DNA of 53,823 nt from an uncultured Clostridia bacterium (GCA_902477755.1 CABSIK010000015.1:1-53823), one strand, 5' to 3'; numbered from the stretch's first letter, positions 1 to 6,961 are shown. Notes: generated by a model not told the origin, from the letters alone. Program-made: numbers and translations.

Positions 1-87
1 TTACCATAGAAGAACCTCTTCAATTACATATTTACAGAAAAAGTTTCACACTGCCGGATAGTTTAGTTTTCACTAATTCCATAAAGT

Positions 88-116
88 GCCTATGGGTGGA
101 GCCATAGGCCTTTTTT
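88..116 (+). terminator. Intrinsic terminator
   Basis: GCCTATGG and CCATAGGC form an 8-bp perfect stem around a 6-nt loop and are followed by six T. It would end a plus-strand transcript entering from left of the window. The 87 bases before it show no gene I can recognise. Confidence 0.75.
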
Positions 117-139
117 ATATAAACACCAATGTGTTCATA

Positions 140-520
140 TCATTTTGATTTTGTTTTGACTGCATTTTTTAGATCGAAAATCATGGCATTTTCAGCCGAA
201 ATGTACTCACCTTCTACTTTATAGATGTTTCCAGCAAGTTCCCAATTCATTATTTCTGCAAGTGCCTTCAGTAAATCTTTGTTATTCCATCTCACAGAAA
301 TATTTTTCTTTTTTGGTGAGTAAAATTGGATTGCTCCATCATCGCTTTTTTCTGCTTTTTGAATCGCAATTCTTTTTCCGTTTTCATCCATCAAGAATAT
401 AACATATTCCGGTTTTCCTAATCGTATAATTGCAGCCTTACTGAATGCGATTCCGTTATCAGTAATTGATACGGAGGAAGTACCGATTGCAATGTCATAA
501 CGTTTGAAACCTTCTAACAT
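140..520 (-). CDS. Hypothetical protein of mobile element
   Basis: A 126-residue protein beginning MLEGFKRYDIAIG. I chose the ATG at 520 because AGGAGG (528-533) lies 7 nt upstream; an earlier in-frame ATG at 526 sits too close to it and a still longer frame to 586 has no ribosome site. No membrane segment or known catalytic motif is visible; the composition is mixed alpha/beta with many charged residues. It is transcribed away from the repeat arrays and faces the left end of the element. I do not recognise the family and assign no function. Confidence 0.6.
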   Translation of the reverse strand: MLEGFKRYDIAIGTSSVSITDNGIAFSKAAIIRLGKPEYVIFLMDENGKRIAIQKAEKSDDGAIQFYSPKKKNISVRWNNKDLLKALAEIMNWELAGNIYKVEGEYISAENAMIFDLKNAVKTKSK

Positions 521-695
521 TTTCATCCCTCCTGCGTTTTTTAACTCCTGTGGATTTATGGTAACACATCCTGTGGATTTCTGCAAGTCGATTTTTGCCC
601 AAGATAAAAGATTGTGCAGATTTTCTTAATTTTTGCCATTTTTCATATATATTGTGTGTATATATTGGATAGAGATGGATATATAGTGATGTATA

Positions 696-795
696 GGAAC
701 AAAAAGGAACAAGTGGGAACAAAAAGGAACAATCGGGAACAAAAAGGAACAATCGGGAACAAAAGGGAACAAGTGGGAACAGAAAGGAACAAATA
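696..795. repeat. Ten 10-bp iteron-like repeats (GGAACA)
   Basis: Ten head-to-tail 10-bp units each begin GGAACA. The last bases alternate between A-rich (AAAA) and variable (AGTG, ATCG), so the array also reads as five 20-bp units. The exact 10-bp period, close to one helical turn, places every GGAACA on the same face of the DNA. This is typical of binding arrays for replication initiators, partition proteins or FtsK/TraB-type pumps. Reading frames through it are low-complexity artefacts. It sits in the gene-free stretch 521-1274, which otherwise holds a second array and two terminators. Confidence 0.85.
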
Positions 796-860
796 GAGAA
801 AATAGCAATTAAAATTTGAAGAATAGAAAACGCATTCTACAAACAAAACTAGAAGATTTA

Positions 861-990
861 TATAGTGATATATAGTGATATATAGTGATATATAGTGATA
901 TATAGTGATATGTAGTGATATGTAGTGATATGTAGTGATATATAGTGATATGTAGTGATATGTATTGTTATGTACTACTATGTGTTATTA
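861..990. repeat. TATAGTGATA 10-bp tandem array
   Basis: Ten perfectly phased copies of TRTAGTGATA run from 861 to 960, differing only at the second base (A or G). They are followed by about three decayed copies to roughly 990. A single related copy lies at about 682-691, before the GGAACA array. The period again is 10 bp. The decay at one edge suggests growth of the array by slippage. Likely roles are protein binding for replication, segregation or transfer; which protein binds cannot be read from the sequence. Confidence 0.85.
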
Positions 991-1078
991 TGTAAGTAAA
1001 AATATTTTGTTGGAAAAGGTTGTATTTTAGCAAATACTTGAGTATAATATGAGTATATTTTATATCATTTTATTAGGC

Positions 1079-1115
1079 GTAGTCTGTTTTTTTTAAAGCA
1101 GACTACTTTTTTTTT
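1079..1115 (+). terminator. Intrinsic terminator
   Basis: GTAGTCTG and CAGACTAC form an 8-bp perfect stem around a T/A-rich loop, followed by nine T. It insulates the leader/HTH unit from the repeat region. Confidence 0.8.
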
Positions 1116-1156
1116 AATTATGTATGAACTCAAAGTGAAAATAAGGTTAGACTATG

Positions 1157-1187
1157 AGAAGGCATTCAATTAAGAATGTCTTTTTTC
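1157..1187 (+). terminator. Probable terminator hairpin
   Basis: GGCATTC and GAATGTC pair (one G-U) around a short loop and are followed by a run of six or more T. It is a second, weaker hairpin just before the leader region. Confidence 0.55.
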
Positions 1188-1234
1188 GTGAGAATAAGAG
1201 AAAAGTATATATAAAAATAAATAAATCTATGGGC

Positions 1235-1361
1235 AAGGTTGGAGTTTCTAATTTCAGCAAAGGAGGTGGTGCGTATGTTCCATAACCGTTTTTATTCTTG
1301 TATAAAACTTTTCGGCATAACATATCGCATACAAATTCAATATATAATCACCTCCAACCTT
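1235..1361 (+). promoter_or_regulatory. Alternative mRNA pairings around leader ORF
   Basis: AAGGTTGGAG (1235-1244) is a perfect complement of CTCCAACCTT (1352-1361). The Shine-Dalgarno segment GGAGGTG (1262-1268) is a perfect complement of CACCTCC (1349-1355). The two right-hand arms overlap at 1352-1355, so the pairings exclude each other: one frees and the other hides the ribosome site of the leader ORF. The complementarity is seen directly; that it is a switch is inference. Confidence 0.5.
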
Positions 1362-1391
1362 CTCCGTAGAAGTAATATGAAAATTAAATGA
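1275..1391 (+). CDS. 38-residue leader peptide coupled to HTH gene
   Basis: The ATG at 1275 follows a strong AAAGGAGGTGG site and opens a 38-codon frame (MFHNRFYSCIKLFG...). Its TGA at 1389-1391 overlaps the ATG of the next gene (1388-1390) as ATGA. The peptide has no recognisable domain and is basic and hydrophobic. The strong ribosome site, together with the lack of a good one directly before the HTH gene, suggests that translation of the HTH gene depends on ribosomes finishing the leader. It lies inside the alternative RNA pairings at 1235-1361. It could be a regulatory leader or a small functional peptide. Confidence 0.55.
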   Translation: MFHNRFYSCIKLFGITYRIQIQYIITSNLLRRSNMKIK

Positions 1392-1804
1392 AACAAACTA
1401 CAGGTGTGCAAGCTGTACGTAACTATTCCCCAGCCTATGAATATCTTAGGCGTCATATATCAGAAAAATCTAAAAGCGATACACAAATTTGTAGAGCTTC
1501 CGGGATCAATACCTCAATTTTATCAAAAATTAAGTATGATCAAAAGAACCGTATAGACCTTAGAATCTATGTGTCTATATGTGCAGGTGTAAATTTCAGC
1601 CCATCTAGATCATTAAGATTTTTAGAAGCTGCAGGATATAAGCTGCAGGAAGACATTTGGGAGGATTTCTGTTATTTAGAAATTATAGATCATTACGCCG
1701 AGAAAGGGGGGATTGAAGCATGTAATGCAAAATTAAAGGAGCTGGGCATGCCAGCTTCTGGCTATCTTGGATCTCAAGATAGAATTTTCAAAAATAGAAA
1801 ATAA
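1388..1804 (+). CDS. XRE-like helix-turn-helix regulator
   Basis: 138 residues. Residues roughly 17-60 (YLRRHISEKSKSDTQICRASGINTSILSKIKYDQ) look like a Cro/C1-type HTH, with the recognition helix around SGINTSILSKI. The remaining alpha-helical part is probably for dimerisation. The start overlaps the leader ORF by ATGA, implying translational coupling. As the only DNA-binding regulator visible in the element it is the natural candidate to control rep/ftsK or excision. It is followed by about 220 bases without a credible gene. Family assignment is by pattern only; the targets are unknown. Confidence 0.65.
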   Translation: MKQTTGVQAVRNYSPAYEYLRRHISEKSKSDTQICRASGINTSILSKIKYDQKNRIDLRIYVSICAGVNFSPSRSLRFLEAAGYKLQEDIWEDFCYLEIIDHYAEKGGIEACNAKLKELGMPASGYLGSQDRIFKNRK

Positions 1805-2025
1805 TAGGTATTTTTTACGTACAGCAAATTTTTTTATTAAAAAACTATTCAGCGAATAGTAGAAACGGCGCAGTTTTAGCCGATTTTAAGAAGTGTTAGA
1901 TTCAGAAAATGTGATAGAATCAGGAATTTCTTGCTATTCGTGGAATGATGACAGGATGTTTTATATGTGTTTATATATTCTTGTAAATCGATTTACAAAT
2001 AATTTTGAAATAAGGAGGAGTTTTT

Positions 2026-2343
2026 ATGACGATTACGGATTTGATCATTTCGCCGGAAAGTTTGGGAAAAAAACTTTGGTTAGTGGATATTGCACCAGTT
2101 TATGAATACAAGGAGAATAGACGGACGGAAAATATAACTGGTTATCGCTACACAGTAGCCATGCCAGAGAGGAGCTTGGACAAAATTAGTATCAAAATTG
2201 ATGGTAAACAACAGGTAGAAAAACCGGAAGGGTATGCGGAAGTCGCATTTTCAGATCTGGAAGTGTTTATTTATTGGCTGAATGGGCAACCGCAAGTTGG
2301 TGCCAAAGCTACATCAATTGCTTTGGTTAATACGAAAGCATAG
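2026..2343 (+). CDS. Hypothetical protein upstream of origin
   Basis: 105 residues starting MTITDLIISPESLGKKLWLVDIAPVYEY, with AGGAGG close before the ATG. It appears to be a small beta-rich soluble protein with no membrane segment and no motif I can name. Its place directly before the origin hairpin and rep resembles that of the DUF961/YdcP-type accessory genes at the head of Tn916-like replication modules, but the sequence does not obviously match them. It may help Rep or bind single-stranded DNA; that is a guess from position. An overlapping frame at 1893-2105 is not a gene. Confidence 0.6.
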   Translation: MTITDLIISPESLGKKLWLVDIAPVYEYKENRRTENITGYRYTVAMPERSLDKISIKIDGKQQVEKPEGYAEVAFSDLEVFIYWLNGQPQVGAKATSIALVNTKA

Positions 2344-2350
2344 AAGAACT

Positions 2351-2388
2351 GGGCATGGCAAATGTTTTATCAAACATTTGCTGTGCCC
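2351..2388. other. 17-bp hairpin beside the origin
   Basis: Two 17-nt arms starting GGGCATGG and ending GTGCCC pair with only two G-U positions around a 4-nt TATC loop. No T-run follows, so it is a poor terminator. It abuts the TAGTATTAC hairpin with one base between them, and I read it as part of the replication origin, perhaps a second strand-conversion or accessory cruciform. Confidence 0.55.
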
Positions 2389-2389
2389 T

Positions 2390-2426
2390 CTGTTCCATAA
2401 GGGTTAGTATTACCCTTATGGAACAG
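2390..2426 (+). other. CRESS-type replication origin hairpin (TAGTATTAC)
   Basis: CTGTTCCATAAGGGT (2390-2404) and ACCCTTATGGAACAG (2412-2426) are perfect 15-bp inverted arms around the loop TAGTATT. The nonanucleotide TAGTATTAC occupies 2405-2413. Circoviruses use exactly TAGTATTAC and geminiviruses TAATATTAC at the apex of such a stem, where Rep nicks between T7 and A8. The hairpin lies 46 bases upstream of the start of a Rep with the matching HUH and helicase domains. That the site is used for rolling-circle replication here is inference from this combination. Confidence 0.85.
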
Positions 2427-2472
2427 TATGTAGCAAGTAGCAAAGAAGGCGGTGTTAAGGAGGGCTTATTGT

Positions 2473-3414
2473 TTGAGCAATGCGCAGGCACGTAAGTGGA
2501 CATTGGTAATTAATAATCCGCTGGAAGCAGGTTTTACACATGAATGTATTTGCGAAACTTTGATGCGGTTTTTTCCAGATTATTTTTGCTTAGCTGATGA
2601 AATTGCGAAAACTGGCACTTTTCATACGCATATTTTTTTGTATTCTCATTCACCGATACGATTTTATACTCTAAAAAACCGTTTTCCCATTGCGCATATT
2701 GAAAAGGCGTATGGTTCTGTTCAGGAAAATCGAGATTATATTCTGAAAGAAGGAAAATGGTGTAAAGACGGAAAAGCAGAAACAAAAGTCGAAGGCAGTT
2801 TTTATGAATATGGAAAAATGCCAAAGCAAAAAGAAGAAAATAGTCCTAAGATGAGCCAGCTTTTAGAAAGTATCCGAAGTGGAAAGGATACAGTGGAAAT
2901 TTTAGAGGAAACACCAGAATTTGCTTTTCGTATAAAAGAAATTGAAATACTACGGGAAACATTACTTTCTGATAGATACCAAAGAGAAAATCGTATGTTA
3001 GAAGTTACATACATTTTTGGTGCCGCGGGTACAGGAAAAACAAGTGGTATCTATCAAAAACATGATCCTTGTGATGTTTGTAGGGTAACCAATTATCGTG
3101 TAGGAAAAGGAATTAGCTTTGATCATTATCATGGACAAGATGTATTGGTTTTTGAGGAATTCCATTCGCAAATTCCCATAGAAGATATGCTGAACTATTT
3201 GGATATCTACCCTTTGTATCTTCCAGCCAGATATACAGATCGTACGGCTTGCTATACGAAGGTATATTTAACATCCAATATACCTTTAGCAGAACAGTAT
3301 CCAGAGATACAAAGAAAACAACCGGAAACATGGAAAGCATTTTTAAGGCGCATACATAAGGTGATTATGTATGGTGCAGATGGCAGTATAACGGAAAGGG
3401 GGAAACCGCTATGA
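2473..3414 (+). CDS. rep: CRESS-like Rep: HUH endonuclease plus SF3 helicase
   Basis: 313 residues from TTG at 2473, chosen because AAGGAGG (2457-2463) lies 9 nt before it; the in-frame GTG at 2452 has no such site. The N-terminal HUH endonuclease has motif I WTLVINNP (9-16), motif II H51-T-H53 and motif III Y89-I-L-K92 with a single catalytic Tyr. The C-terminal superfamily 3 helicase has Walker A GAAGTGKT (183-190), Walker B VLVFEEF (224-230) and a TSN motif C. This two-domain plan is that of CRESS-DNA virus and pCRESS plasmid Reps. It should nick the TAGTATTAC hairpin just upstream, join covalently to the 5' end and unwind DNA for rolling-circle replication of the excised circle. It overlaps the ftsK-like gene by ATGA. 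Confidence 0.9.
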   Translation: MSNAQARKWTLVINNPLEAGFTHECICETLMRFFPDYFCLADEIAKTGTFHTHIFLYSHSPIRFYTLKNRFPIAHIEKAYGSVQENRDYILKEGKWCKDGKAETKVEGSFYEYGKMPKQKEENSPKMSQLLESIRSGKDTVEILEETPEFAFRIKEIEILRETLLSDRYQRENRMLEVTYIFGAAGTGKTSGIYQKHDPCDVCRVTNYRVGKGISFDHYHGQDVLVFEEFHSQIPIEDMLNYLDIYPLYLPARYTDRTACYTKVYLTSNIPLAEQYPEIQRKQPETWKAFLRRIHKVIMYGADGSITERGKPL

Positions 3415-4739
3415 ACCAACAGGAAAGGGATATGATTGCATTTAAGACAATATGGAAATATCAGTGGTTATGTTTGAAAATGGGAGCGAAACATATTCTT
3501 CATAATTGTAAAAAGCAGAAAATTGTATGGATTTATATTGCTGCGGCATTGAGTATATGGTTTCTATACTTGATTGTGGTTGCACCTAGTCCAGAAAATT
3601 TTTTGGCAATATGGAACCGTGTTGTATTTCAAGTAACATATACTCTTTTGGTGATTACTGGCTTTCTTTTGCTTTTGGTTTGGATGGGCACACCACAAGG
3701 AGCAAATGGTATTCATGAGCGTTTATGGAAAATTGGGTTTACCAATCATGCAGGTGAAATACCGCTATTGTTGCGGAAGAATATAAAAAATCAAGGTGTT
3801 CCTGTTATGATTATGGAGTTTGAAACCAATGGTATTCCATTGAAAGAGTGGCAGGATAAACAAAATAAACTGGAATCGATTTTAAATGTGTCTATTTTGA
3901 AAATGGAGCAAGGAGAGAATAAGCAGCGTATTTTACTTTATGCCGTTTCTGGTGATATACAGATACCAAAGCGTATTTTTTGGAAAGAGGAAGATTTGCA
4001 GGAGGAAGATTTTTCTCTGGTTTTGGGCTTGAGTTTATATGGAAAAGTGACTGTAAATCTAGCACAGATTCCTCATATTTTGTTGGGCGGATCTACAGGC
4101 TCTGGAAAAAGTATGTTGCTGAAATTATTGATCATGCAATGCGTGAGAAAAGGAGCGACAGTATATATTGCAGATTTTAAAGGAGGTGTAGATTTTCCAC
4201 CTATCTGGCATAAAAACTGTAAGATTGTGATAGACGAAAATGCTTTGTTGGATACATTAACACAAGTGGTGATGGAATTGGAACGGAGAAAAGAATTGCT
4301 GCGAGATAGTGGATGTACCAATATTGTATCTTATTGTAGGCAAGGAAAAGAACAGTTAGATAGGATCATCATTGCCTGTGATGAAGTTGCGGAAGTATTG
4401 GATAAAACAGGGCTGTCCAAAGAAGCGAAGGAAATGGTTGTTAAAATGGAAGGAAAGCTATCAGTAATCGCAAGACAGGGAAGGGCTTTCGGCATACATT
4501 GTATATTAGCCACACAAAGACCGGATGCCAATATTCTTACAGGACAAATACGGAACAATATAGATTATCGGGTATGCGGCAGAGCGGATAATGTATTATC
4601 TCAAATTATCTTGGATAGTACAGATGCGGCAGAGCAAATTCCAAAGGATGCGCAAGGACTATTTATCAATCATGAAGGCGTTGTATTTCGAGGATATCTT
4701 TTTGATGAAGAAAAGGTTTTTTCGGAAAGAGGGAAGTGA
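3411..4739 (+). CDS. FtsK/TraB-like DNA translocase
   Basis: 442 residues. Two membrane segments lie near residues 39-58 and 71-92 (IYIAAALSIWFLYLIVV, YTLLVITGFLLLLVW). A linker follows, then an FtsK/SpoIIIE ATPase with Walker A GGSTGSGKS (around residue 224), TVYIADFKGG, Walker B RIIIACDE, and the ATQRPD...IRNN segment typical of the family. It is shorter than chromosomal FtsK and lacks a gamma domain. It starts inside the rep stop codon, so the two are translationally coupled. In actinomycete AICEs a protein of this kind moves double-stranded DNA between cells; in Tn916 the FtsK-like YdcQ acts with the relaxase. Either role fits; the absence of type IV genes nearby favours the AICE-like one. 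Confidence 0.85.
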   Translation: MNQQERDMIAFKTIWKYQWLCLKMGAKHILHNCKKQKIVWIYIAAALSIWFLYLIVVAPSPENFLAIWNRVVFQVTYTLLVITGFLLLLVWMGTPQGANGIHERLWKIGFTNHAGEIPLLLRKNIKNQGVPVMIMEFETNGIPLKEWQDKQNKLESILNVSILKMEQGENKQRILLYAVSGDIQIPKRIFWKEEDLQEEDFSLVLGLSLYGKVTVNLAQIPHILLGGSTGSGKSMLLKLLIMQCVRKGATVYIADFKGGVDFPPIWHKNCKIVIDENALLDTLTQVVMELERRKELLRDSGCTNIVSYCRQGKEQLDRIIIACDEVAEVLDKTGLSKEAKEMVVKMEGKLSVIARQGRAFGIHCILATQRPDANILTGQIRNNIDYRVCGRADNVLSQIILDSTDAAEQIPKDAQGLFINHEGVVFRGYLFDEEKVFSERGK

Positions 4740-4745
4740 TATTTT

Positions 4746-4952
4746 GTGAATCATAAAAAGAATGTTCCAACATGGGAAAAGTATACGTTATCTGTGGAAG
4801 AAGCTGCTGTTTATTTTCGAGTGGGAGAAAATAAATTGCGAAAAATTATCAGTGAAAATCCAGACGCTGAATTTATCCTATGGAACGGGAATAGACCGCA
4901 GATCAAACGAAAATTGTTTGAACGATATATTGATATCTGCAATGTTATTTGA
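4746..4952 (+). CDS. xis: Tn916-type excisionase
   Basis: 68 residues from a GTG start 6 nt after the ftsK-like gene stops. The pattern LSVEEAAVYFRVGENKLRKII...NPDAEFILWNGNRPQIKRKLFERYI is the winged-helix excisionase family of Tn916 and related elements. It should bend the attachment-site DNA and direct the integrase toward excision. Its position directly before the integrase gene is standard. No strong Shine-Dalgarno is present, so translation is probably coupled to the gene before it. Confidence 0.85.
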   Translation: MNHKKNVPTWEKYTLSVEEAAVYFRVGENKLRKIISENPDAEFILWNGNRPQIKRKLFERYIDICNVI

Positions 4953-4967
4953 ATTTAGGCAGTAAAC

Positions 4968-5011
4968 AGAACCCACATATGATATAATAAGTATGTCATA
5001 TAGTGGGTTCT
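4968..5011 (+). promoter_or_regulatory. Hairpin between xis and int
   Basis: AGAACCCAC-ATATGA (4968-4982) pairs with TCATATAGTGGGTTCT (4996-5011) with a single bulge, and TTT follows. TATAAT (4983-4988) lies in its loop. It may attenuate read-through from xis into int or serve as an operator; the sequence does not decide which. Confidence 0.45.
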
Positions 5012-5032
5012 TTCCCTTGGAAAGGAGCCGTT

Positions 5033-6301
5033 ATGTCAGAGAAAAAAAGAGATAATAAAGGCAGAATTCTGCGCCAAGGTGAACGCCAAAGAGAAGATGG
5101 CAGATATGAATATCGTTATCAAGACATACAAGGCAATACACGCAGCGTATATAGCTGGAAATTGGTGGACACTGATAAAACCCCATATGGAAAGAAGTGT
5201 AAAAAATCTCTTAGAGAGATAGAAAAGGAAATACAACGGGATTTAGAGGATGGTGTATATGGTTTTACAGCGCAAAAATTGACATTAAATCAATGTTTTG
5301 CGGCATATATGGAAACCAAATACGAATTGAAACAATCTACTCGAACAAACTATCGTTATATGTATCAAAAGTATGTATCCGAGAGTTTGGGACAAAAGAA
5401 GATTGCTTCTATTCGGTATAGTGATATCAAGAAATTTTATATTCACTTGATCAAAGAAATTGGGTTTCAGCCTAATAGTATGGAAATTATCCATATGATT
5501 TTGCACCCTATTTTTACCGTTGCTGTTCGTGATGGCTTGATCCGTATCAATCCAACAGATGGCGTACTGACAGAAATCAAAAAAAGTCATAATTGGGAAA
5601 AACCGAAACGCCACGCCTTGACTGTTTCTCAACAGGCATCATTCATTGACTATATTTCCCAAAGTAAACAGTATCGCCACTGGCTACCAGTATTTACCGT
5701 TTTGTTAGGCACTGGCTGCCGTGTAGGAGAAGTGGTTGGCTTGCGTTGGGAAGATTGTGATTTTTCAGAAAACATTATCTCTATCAACCATAATTTGATT
5801 TATCGCCAACAAGACAATGGAAAATGTGAATATCATATCACGACACCTAAGACAAAGGCAGGTATTCGAATTGTACCGATGTTATCAGCGGTGAAAAAAG
5901 CCTTGTTGGACGAAAGAGAAAAACAAATGAAAACGGGATTTAATCAAATGACTGTTGATGGTTATTATGGTTTTGTTTTTAAAAATCGTTATGGATACTG
6001 TTTGAATCCACATTCTATTAATCGTGCCATTGCTCGTATCTGTAGAGATTACAACAAAGAAGAACTTCAACTTACAGAAGCTCAAAGCCGAGAACCAGAG
6101 TTTTTGCCCCATTTTTCGGCGCACCATTTACGGCATACATTTTGCACTCGTTTTTGCGAAAATGAAACAAATCTGAAAGTGATTCAGGAAATTATGGGGC
6201 ATGCAGACATTGAAACAACGATGAACATTTACAATGAAGCCACAAAAGAAAAGAAAGTGGAAAGTTTTGCAAATCTGGAGGGGAAAATCAAGATAAGTTG
6301 A
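5033..6301 (+). CDS. int: Tyrosine integrase, Tn916 family
   Basis: 422 residues from ATG 5033, preceded by AAAGGAG; an in-frame GTG at 5003 lies inside the xis-int hairpin and is not used here. The N-terminal arm-binding domain (RDNKGRILRQGERQREDGRYEYRY) resembles Tn916 Int. It is followed by a SAM-like core-binding domain (LTLNQCFAAYMETKYELKQSTRTNYRYMY) and the catalytic domain with Arg in TGCRVGEVVGLRW, the box HHLRHTFCTRF and MGHADIETTMNIYNEATK carrying the nucleophile Tyr. All catalytic residues are present, so it should be active. It should recombine element ends with the chromosomal site, here next to a metG segment. Confidence 0.95.
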   Translation: MSEKKRDNKGRILRQGERQREDGRYEYRYQDIQGNTRSVYSWKLVDTDKTPYGKKCKKSLREIEKEIQRDLEDGVYGFTAQKLTLNQCFAAYMETKYELKQSTRTNYRYMYQKYVSESLGQKKIASIRYSDIKKFYIHLIKEIGFQPNSMEIIHMILHPIFTVAVRDGLIRINPTDGVLTEIKKSHNWEKPKRHALTVSQQASFIDYISQSKQYRHWLPVFTVLLGTGCRVGEVVGLRWEDCDFSENIISINHNLIYRQQDNGKCEYHITTPKTKAGIRIVPMLSAVKKALLDEREKQMKTGFNQMTVDGYYGFVFKNRYGYCLNPHSINRAIARICRDYNKEELQLTEAQSREPEFLPHFSAHHLRHTFCTRFCENETNLKVIQEIMGHADIETTMNIYNEATKEKKVESFANLEGKIKIS

Positions 6302-6311
6302 TAGATGCGGA

Positions 6312-6388
6312 ATTACCCAATATTTTACCCAATTTCATGGGTAAAATATAAAAAGATATAAAAAAATATAAAATTTGTACTTGGGTAA
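6312..6388. other. Probable right attachment region (nested inverted repeats)
   Basis: ATATTTTACCC (6320-6330) and GGGTAAAATAT (6339-6349) are perfect inverted copies. The outer ATTACCCAA (6312-6320) and TTGGGTAAT (6380-6388) are also inverted copies. They sit between the integrase stop and the chromosomal coding segment, where integrase and Xis arm sites are expected. The exact crossover core cannot be fixed without the left end or an empty site. Confidence 0.5.
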
Positions 6389-6422
6389 TATGGCATTATC
6401 ATAAGAAAAAGAAGGAATTCTA

Positions 6423-6908
6423 GTGCAGGAAATGCTTTCTGTGCATATCCCCACAATGAAACCCCTGGACATGCCTAAGAAAGCAGAAACAAAAGCTCCT
6501 GCTGCTGTGGCTGCTCCCGTTGCAGAAAAAATTGACTTCTCCAACGTAAAGGTAGAACCTTTGTTTGAAGAATTCGTGGACTTCGATACATTTGCGAAAT
6601 CCGACTATAGAGCCGTAAAAGTAAAAGCATGTGAAGCAGTGCCTAAGAGCAAAAAACTGCTGAAATTCGTGCTGGATGACGGCAGCGGCACAGATCGTGT
6701 GATCCTGAGCGGTATCCACGATTACTATGAACCCGAAGAACTGGTAGGCAAGACTTGCATCGCGATCACAAACCTGCCTCCTCGTAACATGATGGGCATT
6801 GACTCTTGTGGTATGCTGATCTCCGCTGTACATGAAGTGGATGGTCACGAAGGTCTGAACCTGCTGATGGTGGATGATAGAATCCCCGCAGGTGCAAAAC
6901 TGTACTAA
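6423..6908 (+). CDS. MetRS C-terminal tRNA-binding domain (split metG?)
   Basis: 161 codons from GTG 6423, which has AAGGA 7 nt upstream. An Ala/Pro/Lys-rich linker (KKAETKAPAAVAAPVAEK) leads into an OB-fold EMAP/Trbp111 domain (VDFDTFAKSDYRAVKVKACEAVPKSKKLLKF...MMGIDSCGML...DDRIPAGAKLY). This domain normally forms the C-terminus of methionyl-tRNA synthetase in Lachnospiraceae and helps tRNA binding and dimerisation. There is no catalytic part here; DNA upstream belongs to the mobile element, and the frame stays open back to 6345. Either the element has split metG, leaving this part with a new start, or it is a stand-alone tRNA-binding protein. I favour the first because of the linker and the adjacent integrase. 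Confidence 0.75.
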   Translation: MQEMLSVHIPTMKPLDMPKKAETKAPAAVAAPVAEKIDFSNVKVEPLFEEFVDFDTFAKSDYRAVKVKACEAVPKSKKLLKFVLDDGSGTDRVILSGIHDYYEPEELVGKTCIAITNLPPRNMMGIDSCGMLISAVHEVDGHEGLNLLMVDDRIPAGAKLY

Positions 6909-6925
6909 TTATTAAGAAGAAATGC

Positions 6926-6961
6926 AAAAGGCGTTTTCTCGTAAGAGGAAACGCCTTTTTT
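6926..6961 (+). terminator. Intrinsic terminator
   Basis: AAAAGGCGTTTTCTC and GAGGAAACGCCTTTTT pair around GTAA and end in a T-run. It closes the MetRS-domain gene. Confidence 0.9.

Larger units (their letters stand above)
1..6400. mobile_element. Integrated CRESS-Rep/FtsK element (right part)
   Basis: The block holds, in order, repeat arrays, an HTH regulator, a small hypothetical gene, a replication-origin hairpin, a HUH/SF3-helicase Rep, an FtsK-like translocase, an excisionase and a tyrosine integrase. It is clearly more AT-rich than the DNA to its right. The right end must lie between the integrase stop (6301) and the MetRS C-terminal segment (6423); I place it near 6400 without a proven core. 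The left end is outside the window. The order Rep, FtsK, Xis, Int matches the actinomycete AICE plan (replicate by Rep, transfer by an FtsK-type pump, integrate by Int) rather than Tn916, which carries a type IV secretion system. No VirB4, coupling protein or MOB relaxase is seen in the visible part. Gene identities are well supported; self-transfer is inference. Confidence 0.8.

Noticed and set aside
614..846. Reading frames on both strands through the GGAACA repeats
   Set aside because: They translate to low-complexity repeats in several frames at once and have no ribosome sites; they are by-products of the array.
696..990. CRISPR array
   Set aside because: Units are 10 bp and abut with no unique spacers, and no cas gene is present.
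1893..2105. 70-residue frame before the 2026 gene
   Set aside because: It overlaps a gene with a strong AGGAGG start and has no ribosome site of its own.
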